A DNA stretch of 64,000 nt from Novosphingobium endophyticum (GCF_014640675.1 NZ_BMHK01000013.1:48079-112078); one strand, 5' to 3'; shown: positions 7,597 to 17,058, numbered from the stretch's first letter. The notes: generated by a model not told the origin, from the sequence alone. A program made the numbers and translations.

Positions 7597-8643
7597 ATGG
7601 CCGATTTCGCCCTCCTTGCGCTCGACGGCGCTTATCGCAGCAGTGTCGGCGCGCTGACCGACAGCTATCTGCTCGCGCGCGACCGGATAGAGCATGTCTT
7701 TGCCGGCGTGGACCACGTTCGCATGGAAACGGGGCTGCGGCTCTATTCGGCCGACGGCGGGTCCGTCGCGCTCAGCGACGGCTCCACGCTGAAGGTGGAC
7801 GGCGCCCCGGACAGCGATGCCGAGCACGCGTTCATATGGATTCCCGCCTTCCGCGCCGGCGGGCCGGAAGCACTGGAGGCCCGGCTTGCCCATAGTCATG
7901 ACATTCTCGCCTGGCTGCGCGATCAGGCGCGGCGCGGCGCGATCATCGGCGCCAGCGGATCGGCTTCGATGCTGCTGATGGCGGCGGGGCTGACCGGCGG
8001 CATGGCAGTGCCCGTGGCGCGGGCGCTGCAACCACTGACCCGCGCTTTCTTCCCGCGCCAGCGTTTCGAAGAGCGGCTGGGCATCGCCGACAGCGGCTCG
8101 CTGCTCATTGCCAACGGCATCGCCAACGACCTTTCGCTGATCGTCCGGGTCGTCGAGCGGACGCTGTCGCCCGACATCGCGCGCTGGCTGACGTCCATCA
8201 TCGGGCTGGACAGCCAGAATGAGGACCTGCTCGCGCCAGATCCCATGGTCGCACGCGCGCAATTGTGGATCGAACAACGCTTCACCGGCTTGATGAGCCT
8301 GGCGGAGCTTGCGGACGGGCTGTCGACCAGCCCCGCGACGCTCAACCGCCGGTTCCGAAAGGCGCTGGGCCTCTCGCCCAAGGCTTATGTCCAGCAACTG
8401 CGCCTCCAGGCGGCGATCCGTATGCTGGAGAAGTCGAGCCGGTCGATCGACCGCGTCGCGGAACTGGTCGGCTATTCGGACAGCCGCCTGTTTCGCGCGA
8501 TGTTCCGCCAGCGGACCGGCATGACGGCGACGCAATGGCGCGCTCGCGCACGCGCCCGAAAGGCGGCGGCCGAGCGCGGCAAGCGGGGCGCCTCTATTCG
8601 TTGCGACCAGCCGCATGGTGGGCCGCGATCCACGCAAAGATGA
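7597..8643 (+). CDS. GlxA-type transcriptional regulator (DJ-1/PfpI-like domain plus AraC helix-turn-helix)
   Basis: 348 residues. Residues 1 to about 185 form a class-I glutamine-amidotransferase-like (DJ-1/PfpI) domain. The position of the usual nucleophile cysteine is occupied in GASGSASMLL by non-cysteine residues, so it is a ligand-sensing, not catalytic, domain. Residues about 225-325 carry two AraC helix-turn-helices (LAELADGLSTSPATLNRRF and VAELVGYSDSRLFRAMF). The last 50 bases overlap the 3' end of the convergent flavoprotein gene. It probably controls the divergent SDR and the opposing Rieske operon. The effector is unknown. The ribosome binding site is weak. Confidence 0.88.
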   Translation: MADFALLALDGAYRSSVGALTDSYLLARDRIEHVFAGVDHVRMETGLRLYSADGGSVALSDGSTLKVDGAPDSDAEHAFIWIPAFRAGGPEALEARLAHSHDILAWLRDQARRGAIIGASGSASMLLMAAGLTGGMAVPVARALQPLTRAFFPRQRFEERLGIADSGSLLIANGIANDLSLIVRVVERTLSPDIARWLTSIIGLDSQNEDLLAPDPMVARAQLWIEQRFTGLMSLAELADGLSTSPATLNRRFRKALGLSPKAYVQQLRLQAAIRMLEKSSRSIDRVAELVGYSDSRLFRAMFRQRTGMTATQWRARARARKAAAERGKRGASIRCDQPHGGPRSTQR

Positions 8644-10246
8644 ACGAGGCGCCGATGCTGGCACCTGCCGCCGGATAGCAGCGGCCCATGACCGAAGCGG
8701 TGGAATTGCCGGTCGCGTAAAGGCCGGGGATGACAGACCCGTCCGCCTTCAGCACACGGGCATATTCATCCGTCAGGACCCCCCCGGAGGTGCCGACATC
8801 GCCCGGCACCATCTCCATAACATGGAAGGGCGGCTTTTCGATCTTGCCCAGATTGGGATTGGGCTTGACCGTCGGGTCCCCGAACCAGTTGTCATAGCCG
8901 CGCCCGCCCCGGTTGAAATCGAGATCCTTCCCGGTCTCGCAATAACGGTTGAATTTCTCGACCTCCGCCTTCAGGCCAACAGCGTCGATGCCCGCCTTCT
9001 CCGCCAGCTCCTCCAGGGTGTCGGCGCTCTTCATCATGCCGCTGTCGATCCATGACCGGGGCGTCTTGCCGGGCTCGTAATAGCCCCAGGCGTAACGTTT
9101 GCGGTGGCGGCTATCGAGGATGACATAGGCCGGCACATCATTTTTATAGAGCCGCTGGCCGTTTTCCATATAGGAGCCGCTCTCGTTCAGGATGCGCTTG
9201 CCGTGCCGGTTGACGATGATGCAGTGCGGCTTCGAAATATCGGTATTGTGCATGTTGGCGGGACCGCCCTCCGGCACCATCGTGCCGGGCACCCACCAGG
9301 CCTGGTCCATCAGGTCGAGCGCGGCGCCGTGCCGCTCCGCGATCTGGATCATCTCGCCGGTGTCGCCGGGATTGGCGTTGGTCCATTCGGTCGAGCTGGG
9401 CTGTGGGCCGTACTTCTTGCGCATCTCGGCGTTGTGAGAAAAGCCGCCCGCGTTGATCAGCACGCCGTCCCGCGCGCCGATGCGCAGGCGCTTGCCCTTG
9501 TAATCGGCGATCGCGCCGACGATCCGGCCATCGTCCTCGATCAGCTCGACGATGCCATGCTCGGTCCTCATGTCGATGCCTGCCTTGTCCGCCAGCATCA
9601 GCATCCGGCCCTGCAAGGCGCCGCCGAAACTGAGCAAGGGCTTGCCCCGCTTCTTGACCAGCCACATGCGGAAGAGGAGCTTCGCGCCCTCCCACATGCC
9701 CCTGGGCGTCCGCGTCGCGAGCCCGATGATGCCGGCCCTGTCGGTCGGCAGCGGCATGACCATCGGTCCCAAGCGCAGCTTGTCGAACAGGGGGCCCATG
9801 TCGCGCGCGTCCAGCATCGGCGCGCCGATGGAACGGCTGCGCGTGCACCCGCCGGGCCGGTCGTCATAATAGTCCGCCCAACCCTCGGTATGCAGCCATT
9901 TCATGCCATGCTCTTCGAGCCATTTGAGCATGATCGGCCCGTTGCGCAGATAGGCTTCCTTGCGCTCCGGAGATGCGGCGGGGCCAGCGTCATTGCCAAC
10001 GGTGGCATCCATATAGGTGCGGCCCGCCTCATGGCTGTCCTTGATCCCCGCACGCGCCAGCAGATGGTTGTTGGGCACCCACAGTACACCGCCAGACATC
10101 GCCGTCGATCCGCCGAACTTGTCGGTCTTTTCCAGGATCAGCGGCTTTTTGCCGACGGAATCGAGATATAGGGCAGCCGCCATGGATCCGCCGCCCGAGC
10201 CGACGATGACGAAGTCGGCCACCTCGTCGAATGCGGTCTCGTCCAT
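8594..10246 (-). CDS. FAD-binding dehydrogenase of the 3-ketosteroid-delta1-dehydrogenase type
   Basis: 550 residues. An N-terminal FAD-binding motif VIVGSGGGSMAAAL is followed by EKTDKFGGSTAMSGG, both typical of the FAD_binding_2/fumarate reductase superfamily. The C-terminal block GLYATGNSTASVMGRCYPAAGASIG aligns with the KstD block that holds the active-site Tyr and Gly (the YPxxG element), and the overall length matches KstD. The expected role is alpha,beta-dehydrogenation of a cyclic ketone with FAD. The start directly abuts the stop of the Rieske gene upstream, so the two are translationally linked. The true substrate may be a steroid, terpenoid or other ring ketone; the family is diverse. 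Confidence 0.85.
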   Translation of the reverse strand: MDETAFDEVADFVIVGSGGGSMAAALYLDSVGKKPLILEKTDKFGGSTAMSGGVLWVPNNHLLARAGIKDSHEAGRTYMDATVGNDAGPAASPERKEAYLRNGPIMLKWLEEHGMKWLHTEGWADYYDDRPGGCTRSRSIGAPMLDARDMGPLFDKLRLGPMVMPLPTDRAGIIGLATRTPRGMWEGAKLLFRMWLVKKRGKPLLSFGGALQGRMLMLADKAGIDMRTEHGIVELIEDDGRIVGAIADYKGKRLRIGARDGVLINAGGFSHNAEMRKKYGPQPSSTEWTNANPGDTGEMIQIAERHGAALDLMDQAWWVPGTMVPEGGPANMHNTDISKPHCIIVNRHGKRILNESGSYMENGQRLYKNDVPAYVILDSRHRKRYAWGYYEPGKTPRSWIDSGMMKSADTLEELAEKAGIDAVGLKAEVEKFNRYCETGKDLDFNRGGRGYDNWFGDPTVKPNPNLGKIEKPPFHVMEMVPGDVGTSGGVLTDEYARVLKADGSVIPGLYATGNSTASVMGRCYPAAGASIGASFIFAWIAAHHAAGRNE

Positions 10247-11572
10247 TCAGGCGCCCTCTCGCATATACTCGTGATAAGCGCGGTGGAAATTGCTGATCTC
10301 CACCTCCTGCAGCGGGCTCGGCCGGACATGCGTCATGACGCAGGACTTCATGCCCTTCTGGACCTCCTCCATATTCTGGAAATCCTGTGAGAGAATGAGG
10401 CCCCAGTCCACCGTGCGCCAGTCTTCGCCGACATCGACCTCGACATTGGCCGGCTCGGCGCCCGGAGCGAAGCGCTCGAGAGCGTTGATTTCAAAGATGC
10501 AGCTGTCGGGATTATCGCCATTGGGCCGCGCACGGTAGAAGAGCACATTGGTCGGCTGCTGGAGGAAGACCAGGTTGGGGAAGATGTTCCAGTCGGTTCC
10601 GGCAGCCATGAGCTGCTCGCCGGTAATGTCTGGGAAGGGGCGGCCATTCTTCGCTGCTTCTTCCTGGTGGAACTGGGCGAAGGCGATATAGACTTCCAAG
10701 GGCGTCGCCGTCTCGGGCAGTTCCATCAGCCGCTTGCCGGCGGCCAACATCTCCTCGGTCGACGTTGCCTTCAGCGTTTCCCATATCTCCTTGTTGAACA
10801 TATAGAGACCATGCCGGATATCGCCGCCCTGGTTGCCCAGGCGCGGGCTTGGCAGGCCGAAGAGCGCCGTTGGCGCATAGCCGAACATCGCATGTTTGCC
10901 GTACGCCCGAGAATACGTGTAATCGTCCATGTAGGGCAGGAGCTGCCGGTGCGTCGTCTGCACATGATAGCCCTCCATGAAGGCTTCCTGCGCCACTTTC
11001 CAGTTGCACTGCATGACGATCCGCTTGCGCCAGACATAGCGCATGTGCTGGATTTCGAACGGATCGAGAATGGTTTGCGCCTCGCCCAGAAAGCGTTCGA
11101 GGCTCTCGCTGTCGGGGTCCATGTTGATGAACACCCAGCCGCCCCAGAGCCCGACCTTGACGGGGTACAGGCTGACCTCGGCCTCGGGCAGCAAATCACC
11201 CCAATCCTTGTGGTCCACGATATGGGCGGGCTTGCCATCCAAATCGAATTGCCAGCCATGATATTTGCAATGGAACCTGCCCATCCGGCCGCAGCCGGCG
11301 GTCAGGCGGCGACCGCGGTGCGGACAGACATTGTGATAGGCAGCGACCGTGCCATCCTGCTTGCGCACTACGGTGATGGACTCGTCAGCGATGTCATAGG
11401 TATAAAAATCGCCCGGCTGCGGGATTTCCTCTTCGCGGCAGGCCATTTGCCAGATGCGCGGCCAGAGGCGTTCCTTTTCGAGCCGAACATATTCAGGCGA
11501 GATATAGGCATCAATGGGAACCCTGTCCGGAGTCACGGCCCCTACCGCCGCTACATTGCTGATCTCGTTCAT
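10247..11572 (-). CDS. Rieske non-heme iron oxygenase, alpha subunit
   Basis: 441 residues, with GGGAGAGG before the ATG. The Rieske cluster ligands are C83-x-H85 and C102-x2-H105. The mononuclear iron ligands are H203 and H208, with the C-terminal Asp in LILSQDFQN. The residue that bridges the two centres, Asp in naphthalene dioxygenase, is Glu200 here (FMEGYH), as described for carnitine monooxygenase CntA. The protein would hydroxylate its substrate with O2 and two electrons. No dedicated reductase is adjacent; a [2Fe-2S] ferredoxin is encoded far away at 62.7 kb. It is the middle gene of the ACAD-Rieske-KstD-like operon. Confidence 0.92.
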   Translation of the reverse strand: MNEISNVAAVGAVTPDRVPIDAYISPEYVRLEKERLWPRIWQMACREEEIPQPGDFYTYDIADESITVVRKQDGTVAAYHNVCPHRGRRLTAGCGRMGRFHCKYHGWQFDLDGKPAHIVDHKDWGDLLPEAEVSLYPVKVGLWGGWVFINMDPDSESLERFLGEAQTILDPFEIQHMRYVWRKRIVMQCNWKVAQEAFMEGYHVQTTHRQLLPYMDDYTYSRAYGKHAMFGYAPTALFGLPSPRLGNQGGDIRHGLYMFNKEIWETLKATSTEEMLAAGKRLMELPETATPLEVYIAFAQFHQEEAAKNGRPFPDITGEQLMAAGTDWNIFPNLVFLQQPTNVLFYRARPNGDNPDSCIFEINALERFAPGAEPANVEVDVGEDWRTVDWGLILSQDFQNMEEVQKGMKSCVMTHVRPSPLQEVEISNFHRAYHEYMREGA

Positions 11573-11602
11573 CGCTCTTTCCTCTCCCGATCGCCCCGCC
11601 GC

Positions 11603-12757
11603 TCAGCTTTTTGCCGGACCCTGCGGAAAGCGCATGTCGAACACGCCCTCCGCGATCCGGTTCAGCAGCACCTCGATGGCACCGCCGGCGATCATCCATC
11701 CGCGTGTGCGGCGCAGGCAATATTCCACCAGACTGTCCTGGCTATAGCCGGTGCCGCCCATGATCTGCATCGCCTCGTTGGCGCACTCGAAACCGGCGCG
11801 GTTGCAGGCGACCTTGGCGATCGCCGTCTCCTCCGGCGAGGGCAGGCCCGCATCGGCATTGGTCGCCGCGCGGTACAGCAGGAGCTGCGCGGCATCGAGC
11901 TTCAGCTTCATCTCCGCGAACTTCCACTGGAGGCCCTGGAAATCGCACAAGTGGCGGCCGAACTGCTTGCGGGTCTTGGCATGTTCGACCGCGGCATTGA
12001 AGGCGTAGCGGCCCAGCGCCAGGCTGCGCGAGGTATTGCCGATGCGCTCCACATTGAAGCCGGACATCTGCTTCTTGAAGCCGCCGGGGCCGAGCAGCAC
12101 CTTGTCCTTGGGCACATAGACATTGTCGAAGAACAGCGGGTTCCATTCCTCGCCCGACAGGAAACGCACTGGCTTGCCGAAGGTGAAGCCTTCCTGGCCC
12201 CGTTCGATCAGGACGGAACCGATATTGCCGGTGCCGGGGCCGTAGCGGACATAGACGAGGAACACCGTGGCATGAGTGCCGTGCGTCGTGAAGATCTTCT
12301 GGCCGGTGATGCGATAGCCGTCGCCATCCTCCACCGCGGTCGTCGTCAGCTCCGTGACGGCGGAGCCCGCATTGGGCTCCGTCATGGCGACCGAAATCAG
12401 GCCCTCGCCGCGCAGCAGGGGCGCCAGGTACTGTTCCTGCTGCGCGTCGCTGGCGAATTGCGCGAAGGTTCGGATCGCGCCGAAATTACCGGCCTGCACC
12501 ACATCGGCGGAGCGCGGGCAGATCGAGGCGATCGTCTCGATCGCGATCACCGCGTCCATCAGCGATCCGCCGATCCCGCCCTTGTCCTCCGGCACGGTGA
12601 TGCCGATCAGGCCCTGCTCGGCCATCAGCTTGGCCACGTCCCACGGGTAATCGTCGCTGTGCGCTCGTTCCAGCGCACCGCCCGCGAGGTGGCGCTGCGC
12701 GAAAGCGGCCACGGAATCGCGGAACATTGCCTGTTCTTCGTTCAGATCGAACTGCAT
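11603..12757 (-). CDS. Acyl-CoA dehydrogenase
   Basis: 384 residues, full three-domain ACAD. The substrate/FAD loop is AMTEPNAGSAVTEL, and the C-terminal dimer segment contains RKQFGRHLCDFQ. The catalytic glutamate of the MCAD type is missing: the C-terminal site reads MIAGGAIEVL. A Glu is present in NVERI of helix G, the location used by isovaleryl- and long-chain-CoA dehydrogenases, so activity is plausible. It is the first gene of the operon that continues with the Rieske oxygenase and KstD-like flavoprotein, and is divergent from the FadB-type gene. It likely introduces an alpha,beta double bond into a branched or cyclic acyl-CoA. Confidence 0.9.
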   Translation of the reverse strand: MQFDLNEEQAMFRDSVAAFAQRHLAGGALERAHSDDYPWDVAKLMAEQGLIGITVPEDKGGIGGSLMDAVIAIETIASICPRSADVVQAGNFGAIRTFAQFASDAQQEQYLAPLLRGEGLISVAMTEPNAGSAVTELTTTAVEDGDGYRITGQKIFTTHGTHATVFLVYVRYGPGTGNIGSVLIERGQEGFTFGKPVRFLSGEEWNPLFFDNVYVPKDKVLLGPGGFKKQMSGFNVERIGNTSRSLALGRYAFNAAVEHAKTRKQFGRHLCDFQGLQWKFAEMKLKLDAAQLLLYRAATNADAGLPSPEETAIAKVACNRAGFECANEAMQIMGGTGYSQDSLVEYCLRRTRGWMIAGGAIEVLLNRIAEGVFDMRFPQGPAKS

Positions 12758-12976
12758 CTAATCGTTTCCCCAATCAAGCATCACGCTGCGCGCATCTTCA
12801 CAGTGAAGGCCTAATCTCCGGCGGGCGCGATGCGAAGGGGCGGGGCGATATCCTTCACATTCGCGATGCTTGGGGATCGGTGACCCCATTTCTTGACAGT
12901 CGGGGCATCGGATTGCTTGTGACAGACAGTGCCAACCGCTGCCTCGGATACGAGTGAAGGGCCCCCCAATCCTGCC

Positions 12977-15088
12977 ATGACCCAGATCAACGATAAAATT
13001 TCCATCCACATCGACGGCGATGTCGGCTTCATCATCAGTGACAACCCGCCGGTGAACGCGCTGGGTATCGCGGTGCGGACCGGGCTGGTCGATGCGCTTC
13101 AGGCCCTCAATACGGAACCCGCGGTCAAGGCAATCGTGCTGTATTGCGAGGGCCGGACTTTCTTCGCCGGTGCCGACATCACGGAATTCGGCAAACCCCG
13201 CATCTCTCCCACCCTGCAGGAGGCGATTGCCGCGCTCGAAAGCTCGGCCAAGCCGGTGATCGCCGCAATTCACGGCACCGCACTGGGCGGAGGCCTCGAG
13301 ATTGCGCTCGGGTGTCCGTTCCGCGTCGCCGTTCCCGCCGCGAGGGTCGGCTTGCCGGAGATCAATCTGGGTCTTTTCGCCGGGGGCGGCGGGACGCAGC
13401 GACTGCCCCGCCTGATCGGGCCGGAAAAAGCGCTGGAGTTCGTCCTGTCGGGCAAGCCGGTGAGCGCGAGGCAGGCACTGGCGCTCGGTATCGTCGACGC
13501 GGTCGAGGACGGTGAGCCCGCCGCCATCGGCGCCGCCTTCGCCCGCCGCGTCATCGACGGGAGCATTCCCGCCGTGCCCGTGCGGGATCGCGATGACAAG
13601 CTGGCCGCGACGCGCGCCAATGCATCCGCCTTCGACGCGCTGGCCAAAAAGCTCACCGCGCGCAGCAAGGGCCAGGATGCGCCGCAGGCCAACATTGATT
13701 CCATACGTCGATCCTTCACCATGGGCATTGACGAGGCGCTGGCGATTGACGCGGTGGCCAATCGCGAGCTGATGGCGGGCAGCCAGTCGCGCGCGCTGCG
13801 CCACTTGTTCTTTGCCGAGCGCGAGGCCGCGAAGATCCCCGGCCTGCCCGAGAGCACCGGCGCGCGCGAGGTGTCCAGGGCCGCGATCGTCGGGGCCGGC
13901 ACCATGGGCGGCGGCATCGCCATGTGCTTTGCCGGCGCGGGCATCCCGGTGACGATCATCGACGCCACCAAAGAGGCGCTCGACCGCGGTATGGAGCGGG
14001 TAAGGGCAAACTACGCGACCTCCGTGAAACGCGGGTCCATCACGCAGGAGCAGATGGACGCGCGACTCGCCTGCATCACCCCCTCCGTCGACCGCGCCGG
14101 GGCAGCGGACGCCGATGTGGTGATCGAGGCGGTGTTCGAGGACATGGGCGTCAAGAAGGAAATCTTCGCCGACCTCGAGAAGCGCGTGATGCCCGGCACG
14201 GTGCTCGCCTCCAATACCTCGGCGCTGGACGTTGACGAGATCGCGTCGGTTCTGGCGCGGCCGGAGGACTTCGTAGGCATGCACTTCTTCTCGCCGGCCA
14301 ACGTGATGAAGCTGTTGGAGGTCGTGCGTGCGGCCAGGACCGGCCCCGAGGCCATTCTGACCGCGATGGCGGTGGGCAAGAAGATCGGCAAGGTGCCGGT
14401 CCTGTCCGGCAATTGCGACGGCTTCATCGGCAACCGCATGGTCGCCAAGCGTTCGGCCCAGGCGGAACGGCTATTGCAACAGGGCGCCTTCCCGCAACAA
14501 GTGGACGCGGCGCTCACCGATCTCGGCTTCCCCATGGGACCGCTGACCACTAACGACATGTCGGGGCTCGACATCGGCTATTCGATCCGCAAGCGGCGTG
14601 GGACGCCCTTCCCCATTGCGGACGCCATCGTCGAGAGCGGGCGTCTGGGCCAGAAGACTGGCGCGGGCTATTACCGCTATGAGCCGGGCGACCGCACACC
14701 TTATCCGAACCCGGAAACCGAGGCGCTGATCATCGCCACATCGGAGAAGCTCGGCATCGTCCGGCGGGAGATTGCCGGGGAGGAAATGGTGGAACGGCTG
14801 CTATTTCCGCTGATCAACGAAGGCGCCCGCATACTGGAAGAGGGGATCGCCCTGCGCGCGTCGGACGTCGATCTGGTCTGGATCAACGGCTATGGCTGGC
14901 CGCGTCACCTGGGCGGCCCCATGTTCTACGCAGACGAGGCGGGACTGTCCCATATCGTCGCGCGGCTGAGGGAATTCGCGGCGGAATCGCCGGGTGATCC
15001 CTCTCTTCAGCCCGCATCGCTGCTCAGCGAATTGGCGCAAAAGGGGCAGACCTTCGCGGAATGGCAGAAGAACCGCGCAGCGGCGTGA
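12977..15088 (+). CDS. FadB-type fusion: enoyl-CoA hydratase and 3-hydroxyacyl-CoA dehydrogenase
   Basis: 703 residues from the ATG at 12977; a 16-codon upstream extension has no homology. The N-terminal crotonase domain (1 to about 190) has GRTFFAGADI and GTALGGGLEIALGC, plus the second Glu in PEINLGLFAGGGGTQRL, so both catalytic glutamates are present. From about residue 295 the NAD-binding motif VGAGTMGGGIAMCF begins, followed by the His site GMHFFSPANVMKLLEV and the C-terminal helical domains. It catalyses hydration and NAD-dependent oxidation in beta-oxidation. It leads an operon with a crotonase, a second 3-HAD and a PhyH dioxygenase. No strong ribosome binding site is visible. Confidence 0.93.
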   Translation: MTQINDKISIHIDGDVGFIISDNPPVNALGIAVRTGLVDALQALNTEPAVKAIVLYCEGRTFFAGADITEFGKPRISPTLQEAIAALESSAKPVIAAIHGTALGGGLEIALGCPFRVAVPAARVGLPEINLGLFAGGGGTQRLPRLIGPEKALEFVLSGKPVSARQALALGIVDAVEDGEPAAIGAAFARRVIDGSIPAVPVRDRDDKLAATRANASAFDALAKKLTARSKGQDAPQANIDSIRRSFTMGIDEALAIDAVANRELMAGSQSRALRHLFFAEREAAKIPGLPESTGAREVSRAAIVGAGTMGGGIAMCFAGAGIPVTIIDATKEALDRGMERVRANYATSVKRGSITQEQMDARLACITPSVDRAGAADADVVIEAVFEDMGVKKEIFADLEKRVMPGTVLASNTSALDVDEIASVLARPEDFVGMHFFSPANVMKLLEVVRAARTGPEAILTAMAVGKKIGKVPVLSGNCDGFIGNRMVAKRSAQAERLLQQGAFPQQVDAALTDLGFPMGPLTTNDMSGLDIGYSIRKRRGTPFPIADAIVESGRLGQKTGAGYYRYEPGDRTPYPNPETEALIIATSEKLGIVRREIAGEEMVERLLFPLINEGARILEEGIALRASDVDLVWINGYGWPRHLGGPMFYADEAGLSHIVARLREFAAESPGDPSLQPASLLSELAQKGQTFAEWQKNRAAA

Positions 15089-15136
15089 GCGCGGCAAGTT
15101 TCAATGATTCAGTATTCAGATTCAGGAGAGCCACAG

Positions 15137-15976
15137 ATGAACGATAGTGAAAACGAGTTCCAGCGCGAAATCGACTACAGCGAGTTCGATTTCTTCAAGG
15201 TCGAGATCGGCGAGGACGGCGTGACCGTCGTCACCATGAACGATCCCGAAAAACTGAATGCGGTGGGTCCGCACAATCACTGGCAGCTCGAGGACATCTG
15301 GCTCAAGCTGGCGCGCGACGAGCGCGTCAAGGTCATCGTGCTGACGGGCGCCGGAAAGGCCTTTTCGGCGGGTGGCAACATCAAGCTGATGGCCGAGCGC
15401 GCACAGACCGAATATGGCCTGAAATATGCGCTGCGCGTGCCGATCAATACGCTGCGCATCTGGGACCAGATCCTGATGACCCCGCAGCCGATCATCGCTG
15501 CCGTCAACGGCGACGCCATCGGCCTTGGCACCTCGCTCTTCGCCTTCTGCGACATGAGCATCGTCGCTGACGACGCCAAGCTGGGCGATACCCACGTCAA
15601 GGTCGGCCTTGTTGCCGGCGACGGCGGTGCGGTCATGTGGCCGCTGTTGGTGGGACCGCAGAAGGCCAAGGAATATCTGATGCGCGGCAAGCTGCTGAAC
15701 GGCAAGAAGGCGGAGGAGATCGGCCTCGTCAATTATGCCTTTCCCAGGGAGCAGGTGCTGGACGAGGCACTCAAGATCGCGCGCGAGATCGCGGGTCAGC
15801 CCATCTGGGCGGTCCGCTGGTCCAAGGCGGCGGTCAACAAGTGCCTGCGCGACCAGGTCAACCTTACCGGCGAGCTATCTATCGCCTATGAGGCCATGAC
15901 CATGCTGACCAACGACTACAAGGCTGCGACGACCGCTTTCGCCAACAAGGAAAAGCCGGTCTTCAAGGGCTATTGA
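15137..15976 (+). CDS. Enoyl-CoA hydratase/isomerase family protein
   Basis: 279 residues. The ATG at 15137 follows AGGAGAG; an 11-codon upstream extension is less well supported. The oxyanion-hole motifs GAGKAFSAGGNI and GDAIGLGTSLFAFCD are present, but the first catalytic Glu position is not Glu. The second region is VGLVAGDGGAVMWPLL, with Asp rather than Glu. This pattern occurs in a crotonase subgroup common in actinobacterial and proteobacterial catabolic clusters. An isomerase or C-C hydrolase-like reaction may be as likely as hydration. It lies 48 bases after the FadB-type gene and 7 bases before the 3-HAD gene, clearly the same operon. Confidence 0.88.
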   Translation: MNDSENEFQREIDYSEFDFFKVEIGEDGVTVVTMNDPEKLNAVGPHNHWQLEDIWLKLARDERVKVIVLTGAGKAFSAGGNIKLMAERAQTEYGLKYALRVPINTLRIWDQILMTPQPIIAAVNGDAIGLGTSLFAFCDMSIVADDAKLGDTHVKVGLVAGDGGAVMWPLLVGPQKAKEYLMRGKLLNGKKAEEIGLVNYAFPREQVLDEALKIAREIAGQPIWAVRWSKAAVNKCLRDQVNLTGELSIAYEAMTMLTNDYKAATTAFANKEKPVFKGY

Positions 15977-15983
15977 ACCGGCC

Positions 15984-16949
15984 ATGACCGCCTTTCGCGA
16001 CAAGCAAGCCATCCACACCGTCGCCGCGATCGGCGGCGGTGTGATCGGCGCAGGATGGGTTGCTGCCTTTCTGGGCAGCGGCCGCACCGTCCGGCTGTTC
16101 GACCCGGCACCGGGCGTTGGCGAGAAAGTGCGTACCCACGTAGCCGGTGCGTGGGATCAGATGCTGGAGCTGGGTCTCGCAAGCCCGGGAGACGACTGGC
16201 AGGCACGCCTGACCGTGCACGCCGATCTGGCCGAAGCGCTGGACGGTGCCGATTTCGTCCAGGAAAGCACGCCGGAACGGATGGATGTAAAGCGGGCACT
16301 GTTCGCGGATCTCGACCGGCTGGTTCCGGAAGACGTGCTCATCGCGAGCAGCACGTCGAGCCTGCCGGTCACCGAACTGCAGGAGGACCTCGCGACCAAA
16401 GCCCGCTTCGTCCTCGGGCACCCGTTCAATCCGGTTCACCTCATCCCCCTGATCGAGGTGGGCGGCGGCGTCGCAACCGACCTGCGGGCGGTCGAGATTG
16501 CGCTCGCCTTGTACCAGGCGATGGGCAAAGAGCCGATCCGGCTCAATCGGGAGATTTTCGGCCATATCGGCAATCGCCTGACCAGCGCCATGTTCCGGGA
16601 GGCGGTGCGTCTCGTGGCGGAAGGCTATGCGACGGTCCGAGATATCGACAAGGCAATCAAATACGGCCCTGCCCTCAAGTGGGCGATACAGGGGCAGTTC
16701 ACGACTTTCCACACCTCTGGCGGCTCCGGCGGACTTGCGGAGTTCCTGCCGAAATTCGCGCCAAGCATCATCCGGCGCTGGTCCACCATGGCCGACCCGC
16801 CCCTGGCCGACGAGCAGCTCCAGGCGCTTCTCGCCACGCAGATGGAAGATGCCGCCGAGGGCCGGACGGTGGAGGAAATCGCTTCTTGGCAGGACCGGAA
16901 GCTGATGGGCATCCTGAAGCTGTTGCATCAGACACCTCGGGACGACTGA
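15984..16949 (+). CDS. 3-hydroxyacyl-CoA dehydrogenase family protein (carnitine 3-dehydrogenase-like)
   Basis: 321 residues with a single NAD-binding Rossmann domain (AAIGGGVIGAGWVAAF, residues about 14-29) and the catalytic-His motif GHPFNPVHLIPLIEV. The latter wording is shared with L-carnitine 3-dehydrogenases and related single-domain 3-HADs. The C-terminal helical domain follows. It would oxidise a 3-hydroxy acid or 3-hydroxyacyl-CoA with NAD. It follows the crotonase with 7 bases between. It duplicates the dehydrogenase activity of the FadB-type protein, which suggests another substrate or stereoisomer. Carnitine itself is unlikely in this context, but cannot be excluded. Confidence 0.87.
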   Translation: MTAFRDKQAIHTVAAIGGGVIGAGWVAAFLGSGRTVRLFDPAPGVGEKVRTHVAGAWDQMLELGLASPGDDWQARLTVHADLAEALDGADFVQESTPERMDVKRALFADLDRLVPEDVLIASSTSSLPVTELQEDLATKARFVLGHPFNPVHLIPLIEVGGGVATDLRAVEIALALYQAMGKEPIRLNREIFGHIGNRLTSAMFREAVRLVAEGYATVRDIDKAIKYGPALKWAIQGQFTTFHTSGGSGGLAEFLPKFAPSIIRRWSTMADPPLADEQLQALLATQMEDAAEGRTVEEIASWQDRKLMGILKLLHQTPRDD

Positions 16950-17058
16950 AATTATCCGATGATTGATCGGAAATATCCCTCCATCCGGCGGCATTCTGGT
17001 ATTTGATAGCGGCATATCCCGGCACCTGCGAAAGGTAGCAACGGGGAGAGGAACTTCG

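Noticed and set aside
10667..12814. 715-residue plus-strand open frame
   Set aside because: It is a shadow of the Rieske and acyl-CoA dehydrogenase genes; the composition is rich in Arg, His and Ala without any recognisable motif.
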